Assembly: GCA_964385755.1 (NCBI GenBank)
Contig: CAYLPZ010000008.1
Location: 4,307 to 68,306 of the forward strand
Direction: 5' to 3'
Length of the DNA: 64,000 nt
From: CAG-698 sp964385755
GTDB lineage: Bacteria; Bacillota_I; Bacilli_A; ML615J-28; CAG-698
The translations under genes were made by a program, and so were the position numbers. The notes under the pieces were generated by a model. It was not told the DNA's origin and did not search any database. It saw only the letters and a program-made list of their open reading frames with translations. Shown here in pieces: positions 1 to 8,323 of the stretch (position 1 is its first letter; every line of letters begins with the position of its first letter).

Positions 1-2615
1 GAAGAAGAATCACCAACGAATAGTGGATCGTCTTTAGCGTTTGTTAAATTGTCATATGGTACAGCTTGTTGAAGTTTACCTTCACCAGAACCATATAATA
101 CATTACCATCTTTATCAGCTACGAAACCAACTGCATAACCATCCATAGCCCAGCTTACACGCGAACCAGCTGTTTTAACTTCATGTGTTTCAGTTACAAA
201 TGTTGATTCTTCATAACCAACTATTTTTGTTTCACTGAATAGAGGAATCTTTTGACCTTGTTCATCAAGAACGAAATTGCCTTGATCATCAACTTGGTAA
301 AGAATTCTATCGCCTTCTTGAGGAACTCTTACAACATATTCACCTTCAGCAGTAACTACTTTGTAAGAAGTTTCATAAATAGGAGCACCTTTAACTTCAG
401 TCTGAGTATCAGGGAAATTTTGACCTGATGCAGCATAAGTACCAACTTCAATTTTAATTGTCTTATCAGTTGTATTATGCATTAACCAGCCCCAGTTACC
501 GCCCATATCTCCACCATTATTAAATAGTGTCTTAGCGTTCTTAACTAAGTTGCCTTCAGCATCTGTAGTAACTTCCCAATACATATAATCTTGAATAAAT
601 GCTTGATACATTTCACCATTATATGGTTGTGTAGTAGAAATAGCTACACCAGACCAGAATCCCCAACCATATGTAGGACGAGAAATGTAACCAACAGCTT
701 TATCGAAGTGGCTAGCATTAATAATACTATCATATTCACCAGTACGAGGATTTAAAGATCCATCTTTTTGGTCATTAGAAGTCCATGTTCCAGTGTAAAC
801 ATAATCACCAGAATTAGAAATACCAATGTTATATGCTAAAGCTAATTCAGCTTTTTCATCACCATTAGCAAATGTACCAGTAACTAATACTTGAGTATAT
901 CTTAAGAATTGAACAATAAGTTTAGGTTTGCCATCAACTAATTCGAATGCATTAGTTGTTTCAACTTCTTCGCCAGCTAAATATTTAGGTTCAACGATAG
1001 CTTTAGAGATATCCCATGTAACAGTGTATGTAACACCATCTTTTTCATAAGTTGTAGGAACATCAAGAACATTACCTTCAACTTTTCCATATGGGAAGTA
1101 AATTTCGCCATCATAGTTCTTAGATAATAACCATTCGTTAGCAGCTTTGCTAGCTCCGTTTGCTGGAACTACAAATACGCTCATTTCAACTTCTTGAACG
1201 AATTTATAAGTCTTAACGAATGAATAATCAATTTTAACAGTAAATTTAACTTCAGTCTTTTCAGTAACTTCTTTTAATAATTTACCATTATTATCCATAA
1301 CTTCTGGATTTTGAGATACATAGCTTAATTCAGCTTTGAATTTAGAATCAAATTTAGGAAGTAAAATACTTGTACTTACTTCTTTACCATTGAATGGTGC
1401 AAGTGATCCTTCATTCATAATATAATCAACTTTTTCTTCTTGAGAATAACCTTTAATAGTTAGTCCATAAGAAGGAGCAGCGTTATTATCTCCACATTTT
1501 AATGTTAAAGACAATGTAACAGGAGTATCATCATTATGACGAATAACTTTACCTTCACTAGTTAAAATAGTAGGTAAATTACTATCCCATGTTAATGAAA
1601 CGCCATAAATAGTTGTAGGTAATAATAAGTCTTCATCAACTTTTTTACCTTTAATATAATCTTTGATTAATGTTTCAGCACAAGTACGTGCAGAATTTAA
1701 TCTATTAACTGAGTTATCTTCTAAATCTAAAACAGCCCAAATTTGAACAACTGTCTTTTCTTCAGTTGATCCTCTCTTTAAAGAAAGAGTATAAGATAAT
1801 TTAACTTCTTGAGTTAAACCTTCAGGATAAACAAATCCAGAAACTTCTTGGTTGTTTTCATCGATAATCTTCATTTCAACAGTTGAATTCCAAGGTTTAG
1901 GGAAATCAAATGATGCAGCTGCATAAATTGGTAATTGAGAAATAATAGCAGCTTGTTCTCTCTTAATGATGTCATAATCATCAGCAAGTGGGTCATCAAT
2001 TGTTACATCAGTTTCAGCATAAACTTCTGGATCTAACATAGATTTTGCAGTAATAACTACATCACCAGGTTTAATACCAGTAACAACACCGTTAGCGTCA
2101 ACTGTAGCGATTGATTCATCACTAGAAGACCAAATTAAACCAGTGAATACGTTGTCAGCAATTGGTTCAAAGTCTTCAACGATAATTTCGAATGCTTCAC
2201 CAACTGGTTTTACATCACCAATTAATACGAATGCAGTAGGTGCTACATAAGGGAAGAATTCTTCACAGCTGTCAGCATCAATATCAGGACAAGCTTCAAT
2301 ATATTGTTGACAGTTTTCTTTATTAGCAGGAATGCAATCTGGACATACGTTAATAAAATCTTTACATGTGTCCTCATTAATTTCAGGACATTTTTCTACG
2401 AAATCTTTGCAATTTTCTTCATTTGCTTCATTGCAAGTGTCACAATAGTCTTTACAATTCTCTTTGTTTAATTCAGTACATTCTTGGCATTGAATAATGT
2501 CTTTACAATTTTCTTCGTTTGCTTCAGTACATTGTTCATTTCCACAAGAAATTACTAATACTCCAAGAAGAGCAAGAACTAATAAAAGAAATAACTTCTT
2601 TACGTTTTTGAACAT
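1..2615 (-). CDS. Large surface lipoprotein with Cys-rich repeats and bacterial Ig-like domains (3' end outside window)
   Basis: The frame is open from an ATG at 2615 (preceded by AAAGGA) to the window edge, giving at least 871 codons. The N-terminus is a lipoprotein signal peptide ending VISC-G, with Cys24 the expected lipidated residue. Residues 29-121 form six Cys-rich repeats of 15-18 residues (C-x3-N-x2-N-C-K-D type). A Big_2-like domain follows, with the typical WSSSDESIATVD motif near residue 170, then regions resembling atrophied bacterial Ig domains (LTWDSN...ILTSEGKV). The remaining C-terminal part is rich in Trp, Tyr and Gly and I do not recognise it. The gene has its own strong promoter with a cre-like operator. 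Its position beside the amino-sugar genes suggests a surface glycan-binding role, but that is inference. No transporter partner lies next to it in the window. Confidence 0.8.
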   Translation of the reverse strand, partial: MFKNVKKLFLLLVLALLGVLVISCGNEQCTEANEENCKDIIQCQECTELNKENCKDYCDTCNEANEENCKDFVEKCPEINEDTCKDFINVCPDCIPANKENCQQYIEACPDIDADSCEEFFPYVAPTAFVLIGDVKPVGEAFEIIVEDFEPIADNVFTGLIWSSSDESIATVDANGVVTGIKPGDVVITAKSMLDPEVYAETDVTIDDPLADDYDIIKREQAAIISQLPIYAAASFDFPKPWNSTVEMKIIDENNQEVSGFVYPEGLTQEVKLSYTLSLKRGSTEEKTVVQIWAVLDLEDNSVNRLNSARTCAETLIKDYIKGKKVDEDLLLPTTIYGVSLTWDSNLPTILTSEGKVIRHNDDTPVTLSLTLKCGDNNAAPSYGLTIKGYSQEEKVDYIMNEGSLAPFNGKEVSTSILLPKFDSKFKAELSYVSQNPEVMDNNGKLLKEVTEKTEVKFTVKIDYSFVKTYKFVQEVEMSVFVVPANGASKAANEWLLSKNYDGEIYFPYGKVEGNVLDVPTTYEKDGVTYTVTWDISKAIVEPKYLAGEEVETTNAFELVDGKPKLIVQFLRYTQVLVTGTFANGDEKAELALAYNIGISNSGDYVYTGTWTSNDQKDGSLNPRTGEYDSIINASHFDKAVGYISRPTYGWGFWSGVAISTTQPYNGEMYQAFIQDYMYWEVTTDAEGNLVKNAKTLFNNGGDMGGNWGWLMHNTTDKTIKIEVGTYAASGQNFPDTQTEVKGAPIYETSYKVVTAEGEYVVRVPQEGDRILYQVDDQGNFVLDEQGQKIPLFSETKIVGYEESTFVTETHEVKTAGSRVSWAMDGYAVGFVADKDGNVLYGSGEGKLQQAVPYDNLTNAKDDPLFVGDSS
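2253..2531 (-). repeat. Six tandem Cys-rich repeats inside the lipoprotein gene
   Basis: Residues 29-121 of the lipoprotein repeat a 15-18 residue unit six times. The core is Cys, three residues, Asn/Asp, two or three residues, Cys-Lys-Asp-Phe/Tyr. Spacing varies and additional Cys pairs appear at unit ends. The segment lies directly after the lipid anchor, where a rigid disulfide-linked or metal-binding stalk would sit. The repeats are diverged at both DNA and protein level, so they are not a recent expansion. Confidence 0.8.
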
Positions 2616-2670
2616 AAAATCTTTTCCTTTCTCTAATTTTAAATAACTTTTTATAAAAGTTTACAATATT

Positions 2671-2721
2671 ATTATAAATGAAATTGCTTTCATTGTCAAT
2701 TCATTTATGCAAGTGTTTTCA
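2671..2721 (-). promoter_or_regulatory. Sigma-70-type promoter with embedded cre-like operator
   Basis: On the minus strand TTGACA (2694-2699) and TATAAT (2671-2676) are separated by exactly 17 bases. The spacer carries the dyad TGAAATTGCTTTCA (2679-2692), which matches the CcpA cre consensus TGWAANCGNTNWCA at 13 of 14 positions. A second, weaker match (12 of 14) lies at 2708-2721 just upstream of the -35. A repressor bound inside the spacer would block RNA polymerase. CcpA or another LacI-family regulator is the likely ligand class; the regulator itself is not in the window. Confidence 0.75.
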
Positions 2722-2766
2722 TAAATTTATGTCATTTTTTGGAAAAAAATTAATTATTATGAAAAT

Positions 2767-2791
2767 TTGCAACTTATTTTCAAAGTTGCAA
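2767..2791 (-). terminator. Stem-loop at the end of operon A
   Basis: A perfect 9-bp stem (TTGCAACTT / AAGTTGCAA) with a 7-base loop lies downstream of the alpha/beta hydrolase gene, followed on the minus strand by ATTTTC. The T-tract is short, so termination may be partial. Confidence 0.5.
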
Positions 2792-2835
2792 TAATTTTCA
2801 ATAGATTTTTTTATAGTTATCTTAATAATAATTTC

Positions 2836-3579
2836 CTATTTATTTTCTAATAAGAATGACTTAGAAACATTATATAATTCGTCTCTTTGTTCATTTTTAT
2901 CATAGCCATGACCGCTCTCATTTACTAAATGTAATCTAGTATTATGGAAAATTACACTTAATCTTACCGCATACATATAATTTACAGATAAATCTTTTTT
3001 ACCGTTTATTATTAATACTGGATTGGTAAATAAATGAGCATTTTTTGTTATATCATAATGGTAAGTACTTTCTTCCATTTTCTTAGATATTTCGAATGTT
3101 CCTGGTACTTTTCCTTCTTCTGCTTTAACCTGGTTCTGATAGTGTTTTTGTATTAATTCACAAATGTTAGTTGCTGGAGACCAAAGAATTAATTTACTAA
3201 TTTTATCTTTATATATCGAACTCATATATGTGGCAACAGCCCCACCCATACTAAATCCTAGAAGTGTATATTTCTTTACCCCCTGAATTGTTAGTGCATA
3301 TTCTATTATTAGTTTTGCATCACTAATAAGCGTGTCCATTGTGAAATCATAAAATTCACCATCAGATTCACCATTACCTGAAAAATCTAATCGTAATGAA
3401 GCATACCCTTCTTTACTAATCAATCGTGAAAAATTAACAAAATGCTTTGCATGCTCTGATTTATTACCTGTAAATCCATGAAAATAAATTACCAATTCTC
3501 CGTTCATGTTTTCTGGATAATCTAAATACCCTCTTAATATTTTTCCTTCTTTGTTAGTTAATTCTATATGTTTAATCAT
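2836..3579 (-). CDS. Alpha/beta hydrolase (serine esterase/acyl hydrolase)
   Basis: A 247-residue cytosolic protein without signal peptide. The alpha/beta-hydrolase signs are HGFTG at 34-38 (oxyanion region), the nucleophile elbow GFSMGG with Ser110, a candidate acid Asp196 in NGKKD, and His224 in ESGHG. It resembles the small BAAT/feruloyl-esterase-like hydrolases. It is the last gene of the MurNAc-catabolic operon, 14 bp after murQ. A role in removing O-acetyl or other ester groups from imported muramic acid would fit, but that is inference from position only. The fold assignment is secure; the substrate is not. Confidence 0.85.
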   Translation of the reverse strand: MIKHIELTNKEGKILRGYLDYPENMNGELVIYFHGFTGNKSEHAKHFVNFSRLISKEGYASLRLDFSGNGESDGEFYDFTMDTLISDAKLIIEYALTIQGVKKYTLLGFSMGGAVATYMSSIYKDKISKLILWSPATNICELIQKHYQNQVKAEEGKVPGTFEISKKMEESTYHYDITKNAHLFTNPVLIINGKKDLSVNYMYAVRLSVIFHNTRLHLVNESGHGYDKNEQRDELYNVSKSFLLENK

Positions 3580-3593
3580 AGTCTTTCTCTTCT

Positions 3594-4502
3594 TTATTTA
3601 ATATATTTTTCTAATGCTTTTCTTAGATTATTGTTATTATTATTTAGTTCTTCTTCTATAATCATTTTATCAGTTATACCAGTAAAATATGCATAAACTG
3701 CATTTTTTATTGTGCAATATTTTAAAAAATATTCTTTTGCTTCTACGCTTGACAATCCTGTAATTTCTTTAATTATGTTAATAGATCTAGCAACTAATTT
3801 CTCATTTGTTGGTAAAACATCTACCATTAAATTTTGATAAACATGACCAATCTTAATCATTGAAGTTGTGGAAATCATATTGCATACCATCTTTTGTGCT
3901 GTACCTGATTTCATTCTCGTTGAGCCTGTCACAACCTCTGGTCCTGTTATTACTTCAATTTTTACATCAACAATATCCGCTAAAGGACTGTTTGGTGTTG
4001 TTACAACACAACCAGTTATAGCTCCAATACTTTTAGCATATTCACATCCACTTATTACATATGGCGTTCTACCACTTGCCGCAAGTCCAACAAGTACATC
4101 TTTTGCCGAAAAATTAATTTCTTTAAGATCTTTTACCGCATTTTCTTTATTATCTTCTGCTCCTTCAACAGCCACAACAAAAGCATCTTTTCCACCAGCC
4201 ATTAGACATCTAACCATATCAAGAGAAACCCCAAAGGTTGGTTTGCATTCAACAGCATCCATAATACCAATTCTTCCACTAGTACCTGCACCCATGTAAA
4301 TTAGTCTTCCACCATTTTCAAACGCTTTAGCTACTTCATCGCTCATTTTCGCAATGTTATCAAGTTGCTTTTCTACAGCTAATGCAACTAGTTTATCTTC
4401 ATTATTAATTATTGTTACTATTTCTTTTGTACTTAATAAGTCTAAATCTTTTGTTTTTTCGTTTCTTTGTTCTGTTTTTATTTTACTTAAATCAACAGAC
4501 AT
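3594..4502 (-). CDS. murQ: N-acetylmuramic acid 6-phosphate etherase
   Basis: MurQ splits the D-lactyl ether of MurNAc-6-phosphate, giving GlcNAc-6-P and D-lactate in the cytosol. The protein has an SIS fold with the family motifs GAGTSGRIG, DAVECKPTFG and the catalytic-loop VEGAED, followed by GLAASGRTPYV and TGSTRMKSGTAQK. The frame extends upstream to a TTG at 4514. The ATG at 4502 is better placed, directly after the anmK stop with GGTGG about seven bases ahead. That start gives 302 residues, a normal family length. It is tightly coupled behind anmK in an operon of muropeptide-degrading enzymes. Confidence 0.95.
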   Translation of the reverse strand: MSVDLSKIKTEQRNEKTKDLDLLSTKEIVTIINNEDKLVALAVEKQLDNIAKMSDEVAKAFENGGRLIYMGAGTSGRIGIMDAVECKPTFGVSLDMVRCLMAGGKDAFVVAVEGAEDNKENAVKDLKEINFSAKDVLVGLAASGRTPYVISGCEYAKSIGAITGCVVTTPNSPLADIVDVKIEVITGPEVVTGSTRMKSGTAQKMVCNMISTTSMIKIGHVYQNLMVDVLPTNEKLVARSINIIKEITGLSSVEAKEYFLKYCTIKNAVYAYFTGITDKMIIEEELNNNNNNLRKALEKYIK

Positions 4503-4503
4503 A

Positions 4504-5685
4504 TTAACCACCAATCTTTCTCGCTAATGATAACTCTCCTAATACCAAATCATATTTTGATCCAGTTGACGATTTAACATTTCCTGTATTACCTGTAATT
4601 GACAAATAACCAATAACCGCAAAAGCAAATGCTTCTTTAGCATCACTACTTACCCCTTTTTCATCGGATGTAAATATTTTATTAGGGTAGATTTCTTTCA
4701 TTCTTTTCATTATATAATTGTTATGTGCTCCGCCACCACTAATGATAACTTCATCAATATTTTCTAAATAATTATCATAGTTATACATCATACTATAAAC
4801 AGTAAGTTCAGTAACAGTAGTAATAATATCCTCTTTTTTATATCTTTCAAACGATAATTCTTTAGCTATCTTTTCTAAGTTTTCTTGAGAATATCTTTCT
4901 CTACCAGTACTTTTAGGAGGTTTTGCAATAATAAATTCATCATTTATTAATACTTCAAATACTTCTTTTATCACTTTACCTGATAATGCAATTTTACCTT
5001 CTTCATCATAAGGTTTATTAAAATATTTATTTGTATAATAATCTATCATCACATTAGCTGGACCAGTATCAAAAGCAATTACATCATCTAGTTTCGCACC
5101 CTTTTTGAGATATGTTAGGTTACCCATTCCTCCAAGGTTTTGTAAAACTATATCTTTATTATCATCTTTAAAGTATATATATTCGAACATCGGAACTAAA
5201 GGAGCACCTTCGCCACCATAACAAACATCTGCCACTCTAAAATTTGAAAGGGTCGCAATTCCTGTAATGGTAGAGATTACTTGGCCATTTCCAATCTGTA
5301 AAGTCGATGGCGTGCATCCATTTAATCCATGAGGATTATGCCATATAGTTTGACCATGACTACACACTAAATCTATATCATCATATGTTAAATTATTTTT
5401 ACTTAATAAAATGTCAATTGTCTTAATAAATTCATAAGGAAGTTCATAGTTTAAACTACATATTTCTTCTAGATTTGCAGTTTCAATAGCAAGATTTCTT
5501 TTTATTTTCTTTATGAATTTTTCATCATAGGGATTTGTAATAAAATCAAGTAATTTAAATGTAGGATATAATGTTTTTGCATTGTCAACTTTTACTAAAG
5601 CAGTATCACAACCATCAACACTTGTTCCGCTCATAAGACCTATTATTAACATTTCATTATTAATCTCAAAATTAATTTTCCTCAT
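4504..5685 (-). CDS. anmK: Anhydro-N-acetylmuramic acid kinase
   Basis: AnmK hydrolyses the 1,6-anhydro ring of anhydroMurNAc and phosphorylates it to MurNAc-6-P, the MurQ substrate. The N-terminal family signature LMSGTSVDGCD, the phosphate-binding LQNLGGMGN, AFDTGPANVMID and the later VIISGGGAHN are all present. A GTG at 5691 is in frame, but the ATG at 5685 has AGGTG five bases upstream and is preferred. The gene overlaps the end of mupG by 14 bp. Its presence implies that lytic-transglycosylase products (anhydro ends) are among the imported sugars. Confidence 0.95.
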   Translation of the reverse strand: MRKINFEINNEMLIIGLMSGTSVDGCDTALVKVDNAKTLYPTFKLLDFITNPYDEKFIKKIKRNLAIETANLEEICSLNYELPYEFIKTIDILLSKNNLTYDDIDLVCSHGQTIWHNPHGLNGCTPSTLQIGNGQVISTITGIATLSNFRVADVCYGGEGAPLVPMFEYIYFKDDNKDIVLQNLGGMGNLTYLKKGAKLDDVIAFDTGPANVMIDYYTNKYFNKPYDEEGKIALSGKVIKEVFEVLINDEFIIAKPPKSTGRERYSQENLEKIAKELSFERYKKEDIITTVTELTVYSMMYNYDNYLENIDEVIISGGGAHNNYIMKRMKEIYPNKIFTSDEKGVSSDAKEAFAFAVIGYLSITGNTGNVKSSTGSKYDLVLGELSLARKIGG

Positions 5686-6706
5686 ATTCACCTAATATAA
5701 TAAATTTAAATTTTCTTCCAGGGTAAATCATTTTAATTACATCTAATGTAGTTAACGCTTTTGCTACGACATTTACTCTTTCATCTTTTTCTATTTTTTC
5801 TTTTTGTATGCACACTTCACCTTGATATCTTAAGAATTTAGCATTATCGATAGTAATATCTAATAAATTTCGTTCTTTTTGAAGATGAGGAAGAATATCC
5901 TCCTTAGATCTTACACTAGATCTTACGAAGGCTTTAGGTGCATCTAATCTATTTTGATGTTCTCGTTTTAACAGTTCAAGTTCATAAACACTAATATCAG
6001 ATGATATAACAATAGGAATTATTGCCATATTATAATCAAAGTTTTTCGCAAGCTTTAGTTCTTCTTCTGAAGCATAACTATCTGAGAAAAATAATCCGTC
6101 GCACTCTAATGGTTTTATCGTTGATAATATACTATACAAATCAAGTGTTCTATGTGCTTCAATTGTTGGAAGTCCTTCATACATTGGCATTCTATATTGA
6201 TTGTGTGATGGAATATAAATTAAAACATCCATTCCAAACATATGAAATAGCTTATTTCTTCTAAGCACTTCTTCATAACTCAAACCAGTATGTTTCTTAG
6301 GAAAGAAATTATGACTTATTCTTACTTCACTTAAATTTACATAATGATTTTTTAAATATAATAAATCTTCATATTTAATTGTTGATGCGTTTAACTCAAT
6401 TTTTATTTCTTTAGATAGTCTAACTATTTCATCTAAAGTAAACCCGTAGTCCAGTCTATAGCGATCAACTTTTGGAAGATTAACACTACTAAACACTTGT
6501 TTAGATACATCAAGACATACTTTAATCTTTTTACTTTTCGCATATTCACATATCGTTTTTAGTTCTTCTAAAAATCCACTATGCATTTCAGGAATATGAG
6601 CTGAAATAAATAAATCTTCTATTTTAAGTTTACTTAATAAATCAATATATTTTAAATTGTCAGTGACTGAATAATCTTTTAACCCAACGTATAAGCTAGC
6701 TCCTAT
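5672..6706 (-). CDS. mupG: MupG-like 6-phospho-N-acetylmuramidase (DUF871), no canonical start codon
   Basis: DUF871 enzymes cleave MurNAc-6-P-GlcNAc in the cytosol. Recognisable features are the (beta/alpha)8-barrel start TIGASLYVG, the strand LFISAHIPE, and the C-terminal cyclophilin-like part ending in GEVCIQ...YPGRKFKFIILG. The first ATG in frame is at 6586, but family-like sequence extends about 40 codons further up, to at least 6706. No ATG, GTG or TTG occurs in that stretch; the frame runs back through an A9 run into the end of nagZ, with a stop only about 20 codons further. The 6706 end is therefore nominal. The product may be made by -1 frameshifting from nagZ, or the homopolymer may be miscounted. 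Function is confident; the start is not. Confidence 0.85.
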   Translation of the reverse strand: MGASLYVGLKDYSVTDNLKYIDLLSKLKIEDLFISAHIPEMHSGFLEELKTICEYAKSKKIKVCLDVSKQVFSSVNLPKVDRYRLDYGFTLDEIVRLSKEIKIELNASTIKYEDLLYLKNHYVNLSEVRISHNFFPKKHTGLSYEEVLRRNKLFHMFGMDVLIYIPSHNQYRMPMYEGLPTIEAHRTLDLYSILSTIKPLECDGLFFSDSYASEEELKLAKNFDYNMAIIPIVISSDISVYELELLKREHQNRLDAPKAFVRSSVRSKEDILPHLQKERNLLDITIDNAKFLRYQGEVCIQKEKIEKDERVNVVAKALTTLDVIKMIYPGRKFKFIILGEYEEN

Positions 6707-6708
6707 TG

Positions 6709-8292
6709 TTAGTTTTTTTTTAGAGAAATTGGAAGTTTTGCTTTTGGTTCTAGTTTACCAGACAAATACTTACAAATTGTATTAACTGACATTGGAGTAT
6801 ATTCATATAAACAAAGATAATTCTTTACTTGTGGAAAACGCATAATATCATAAGGACATCTTGTTGATAAGACAAACAGTTCGTTTCCAATTGTATCAAG
6901 TCGATTAATTAGCTGTGCTTGTTTTGTAAATTGATTGGCATTATATGTACATACTAATACTTGTTTATAACTTTTTGCTTTAATATATATTCTTTCAATA
7001 TCTTCCTCTTTGATATTTACTTCTATTTTTTCAACATCACATGGCACTTTTTGTTCTTTTAAAACTGATGATATACTACGTACATTAAGTTCATCTTCAG
7101 CAATCGTAGTTGCGAAAGGTTCAGTTGCAATAACTAATGTTTTTTCATTTAAATAAATGTTTTTACCTTTAACCAAAGTTAATGAATCATCAACAATTTG
7201 TTGTGATAATGCTTTATGTTCTTTATTATCAATAATATGTTCAACTTCTTCAAAAGTTTTACCATAGAAATTCGTTTTCAAAAGCTCATAACTTTCTTCT
7301 TTAATTTTTAAAATTTTAGCAACCTTTTCATCAATTTCCTCGCTTGTTAGCTTTCCTTCAAGAGCAGCATTAGTAACAAGCTCAAACGCAGCAACTTGCT
7401 TTTCAAAAGTTGCAGAAACCATAACTTGATCAAGTCCAGCTTTTAATCCCATTAAACATCCTTTTTCAGTTGTAAAATTATCATCTATCGCTTTCATCTC
7501 CATGCAATCACTTACTATCAATCCTTTGTATCCAAGTTCTTCTTTCAATAGTTTAGTGATAACATTGTAAGATAAGGTACTTGGTAAATTTCCTTGCTCA
7601 TAAGCAGGGAAAAATACATGAGCTGACATTATAGCTTTAGTTGAGTTTATATTTTCTTTAAAAGGTACTAATTCAACAGAATTTATTCTTTCTTTATCGT
7701 GATTTACTGTTGGAAGTTGTTTATGACTATCTGAATCGGTGTCACCATGACCTGGGAAGTGTTTACTTGTCGCAATTATTCCTTGTTCTTGTAAACCTGT
7801 AATATACTCTTTACCATATGCGCTTACTACTTTTGGATCATCTGAATAACTTCTTACACCTATTACAGGATTGTTTGGATTATTATTTACATCTAATGAA
7901 GGAGCTAAATTCATATTAATACCTAATGCTCTTAGTTCCTCTCCCATAATTTTTCCAATTTCATATGCTTTTTCTTTAGGGCTTGTAGCAAGAGTCATGT
8001 TACCAGGACAGAAAGTTGCACCCGACATTATACGTGTGACCATTCCTCCTTCTTGATCAATGCTAATAAATGGCATTACACCTGTTTTTTCCATTACATA
8101 TTCATGTATTTGTTTATTTAAATTGAATAATTGCTTTATATCTTTAATATTTCTTGTGAATAAAACTATATGACCAACTTTATATTTATCAATTAAATAT
8201 TTTAAATTATCATTAAATTCATAGCCTTGAAAGCCTACACAAATTAACTGACCTATTTTTTCTTGTAATGTCATTTCTTCTAGCTTTTTCAT
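6709..8292 (-). CDS. nagZ: Beta-N-acetylglucosaminidase, GH3 family
   Basis: A two-domain cytosolic GH3 enzyme of 527 residues with no signal peptide. The barrel contains the NagZ signature KHFPGHGDTDSDSH (the His-Asp pair acts in catalysis) and the nucleophile strand LIVSDCMEMKAI. The C-terminal alpha/beta sandwich is as in the Bacillus enzyme. It removes GlcNAc from the non-reducing end of GlcNAc-MurNAc oligomers or muropeptides, complementing NamZ. The start at 8292 has GGAAG upstream. The end is CTA AAA AAA AAC TAA, a slippery heptamer directly before the stop, with mupG in the -1 frame. A second NagZ paralogue is encoded at 19.1-20.7 kb. Confidence 0.95.
   Translation of the reverse strand: MKKLEEMTLQEKIGQLICVGFQGYEFNDNLKYLIDKYKVGHIVLFTRNIKDIKQLFNLNKQIHEYVMEKTGVMPFISIDQEGGMVTRIMSGATFCPGNMTLATSPKEKAYEIGKIMGEELRALGINMNLAPSLDVNNNPNNPVIGVRSYSDDPKVVSAYGKEYITGLQEQGIIATSKHFPGHGDTDSDSHKQLPTVNHDKERINSVELVPFKENINSTKAIMSAHVFFPAYEQGNLPSTLSYNVITKLLKEELGYKGLIVSDCMEMKAIDDNFTTEKGCLMGLKAGLDQVMVSATFEKQVAAFELVTNAALEGKLTSEEIDEKVAKILKIKEESYELLKTNFYGKTFEEVEHIIDNKEHKALSQQIVDDSLTLVKGKNIYLNEKTLVIATEPFATTIAEDELNVRSISSVLKEQKVPCDVEKIEVNIKEEDIERIYIKAKSYKQVLVCTYNANQFTKQAQLINRLDTIGNELFVLSTRCPYDIMRFPQVKNYLCLYEYTPMSVNTICKYLSGKLEPKAKLPISLKKN
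6712..6721 (-). promoter_or_regulatory. Candidate -1 frameshift/slippage site linking nagZ and mupG
   Basis: Nine consecutive A residues (minus strand) followed by C. In the nagZ frame this reads A-AAA-AAC immediately before the TAA stop, a textbook -1 slippery heptamer. A slip of one base backwards moves ribosomes into AAA-CTA-ACA-ATA, the mupG frame, bypassing the stop. RNA polymerase slippage adding one A would give the same fusion. No stimulatory hairpin is obvious. Confidence 0.5.
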
Positions 8293-8323
8293 ATTGTATC
8301 TTCCTTTTTCGTATTTTCATTAT

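Noticed and set aside
4626..5672. Possible use of TGA as Trp (Mollicutes code) given the base composition
   Set aside because: Trp is encoded by TGG throughout, and TGA ends two genes at ATGA overlaps (46486 and 54299), so the standard code applies.
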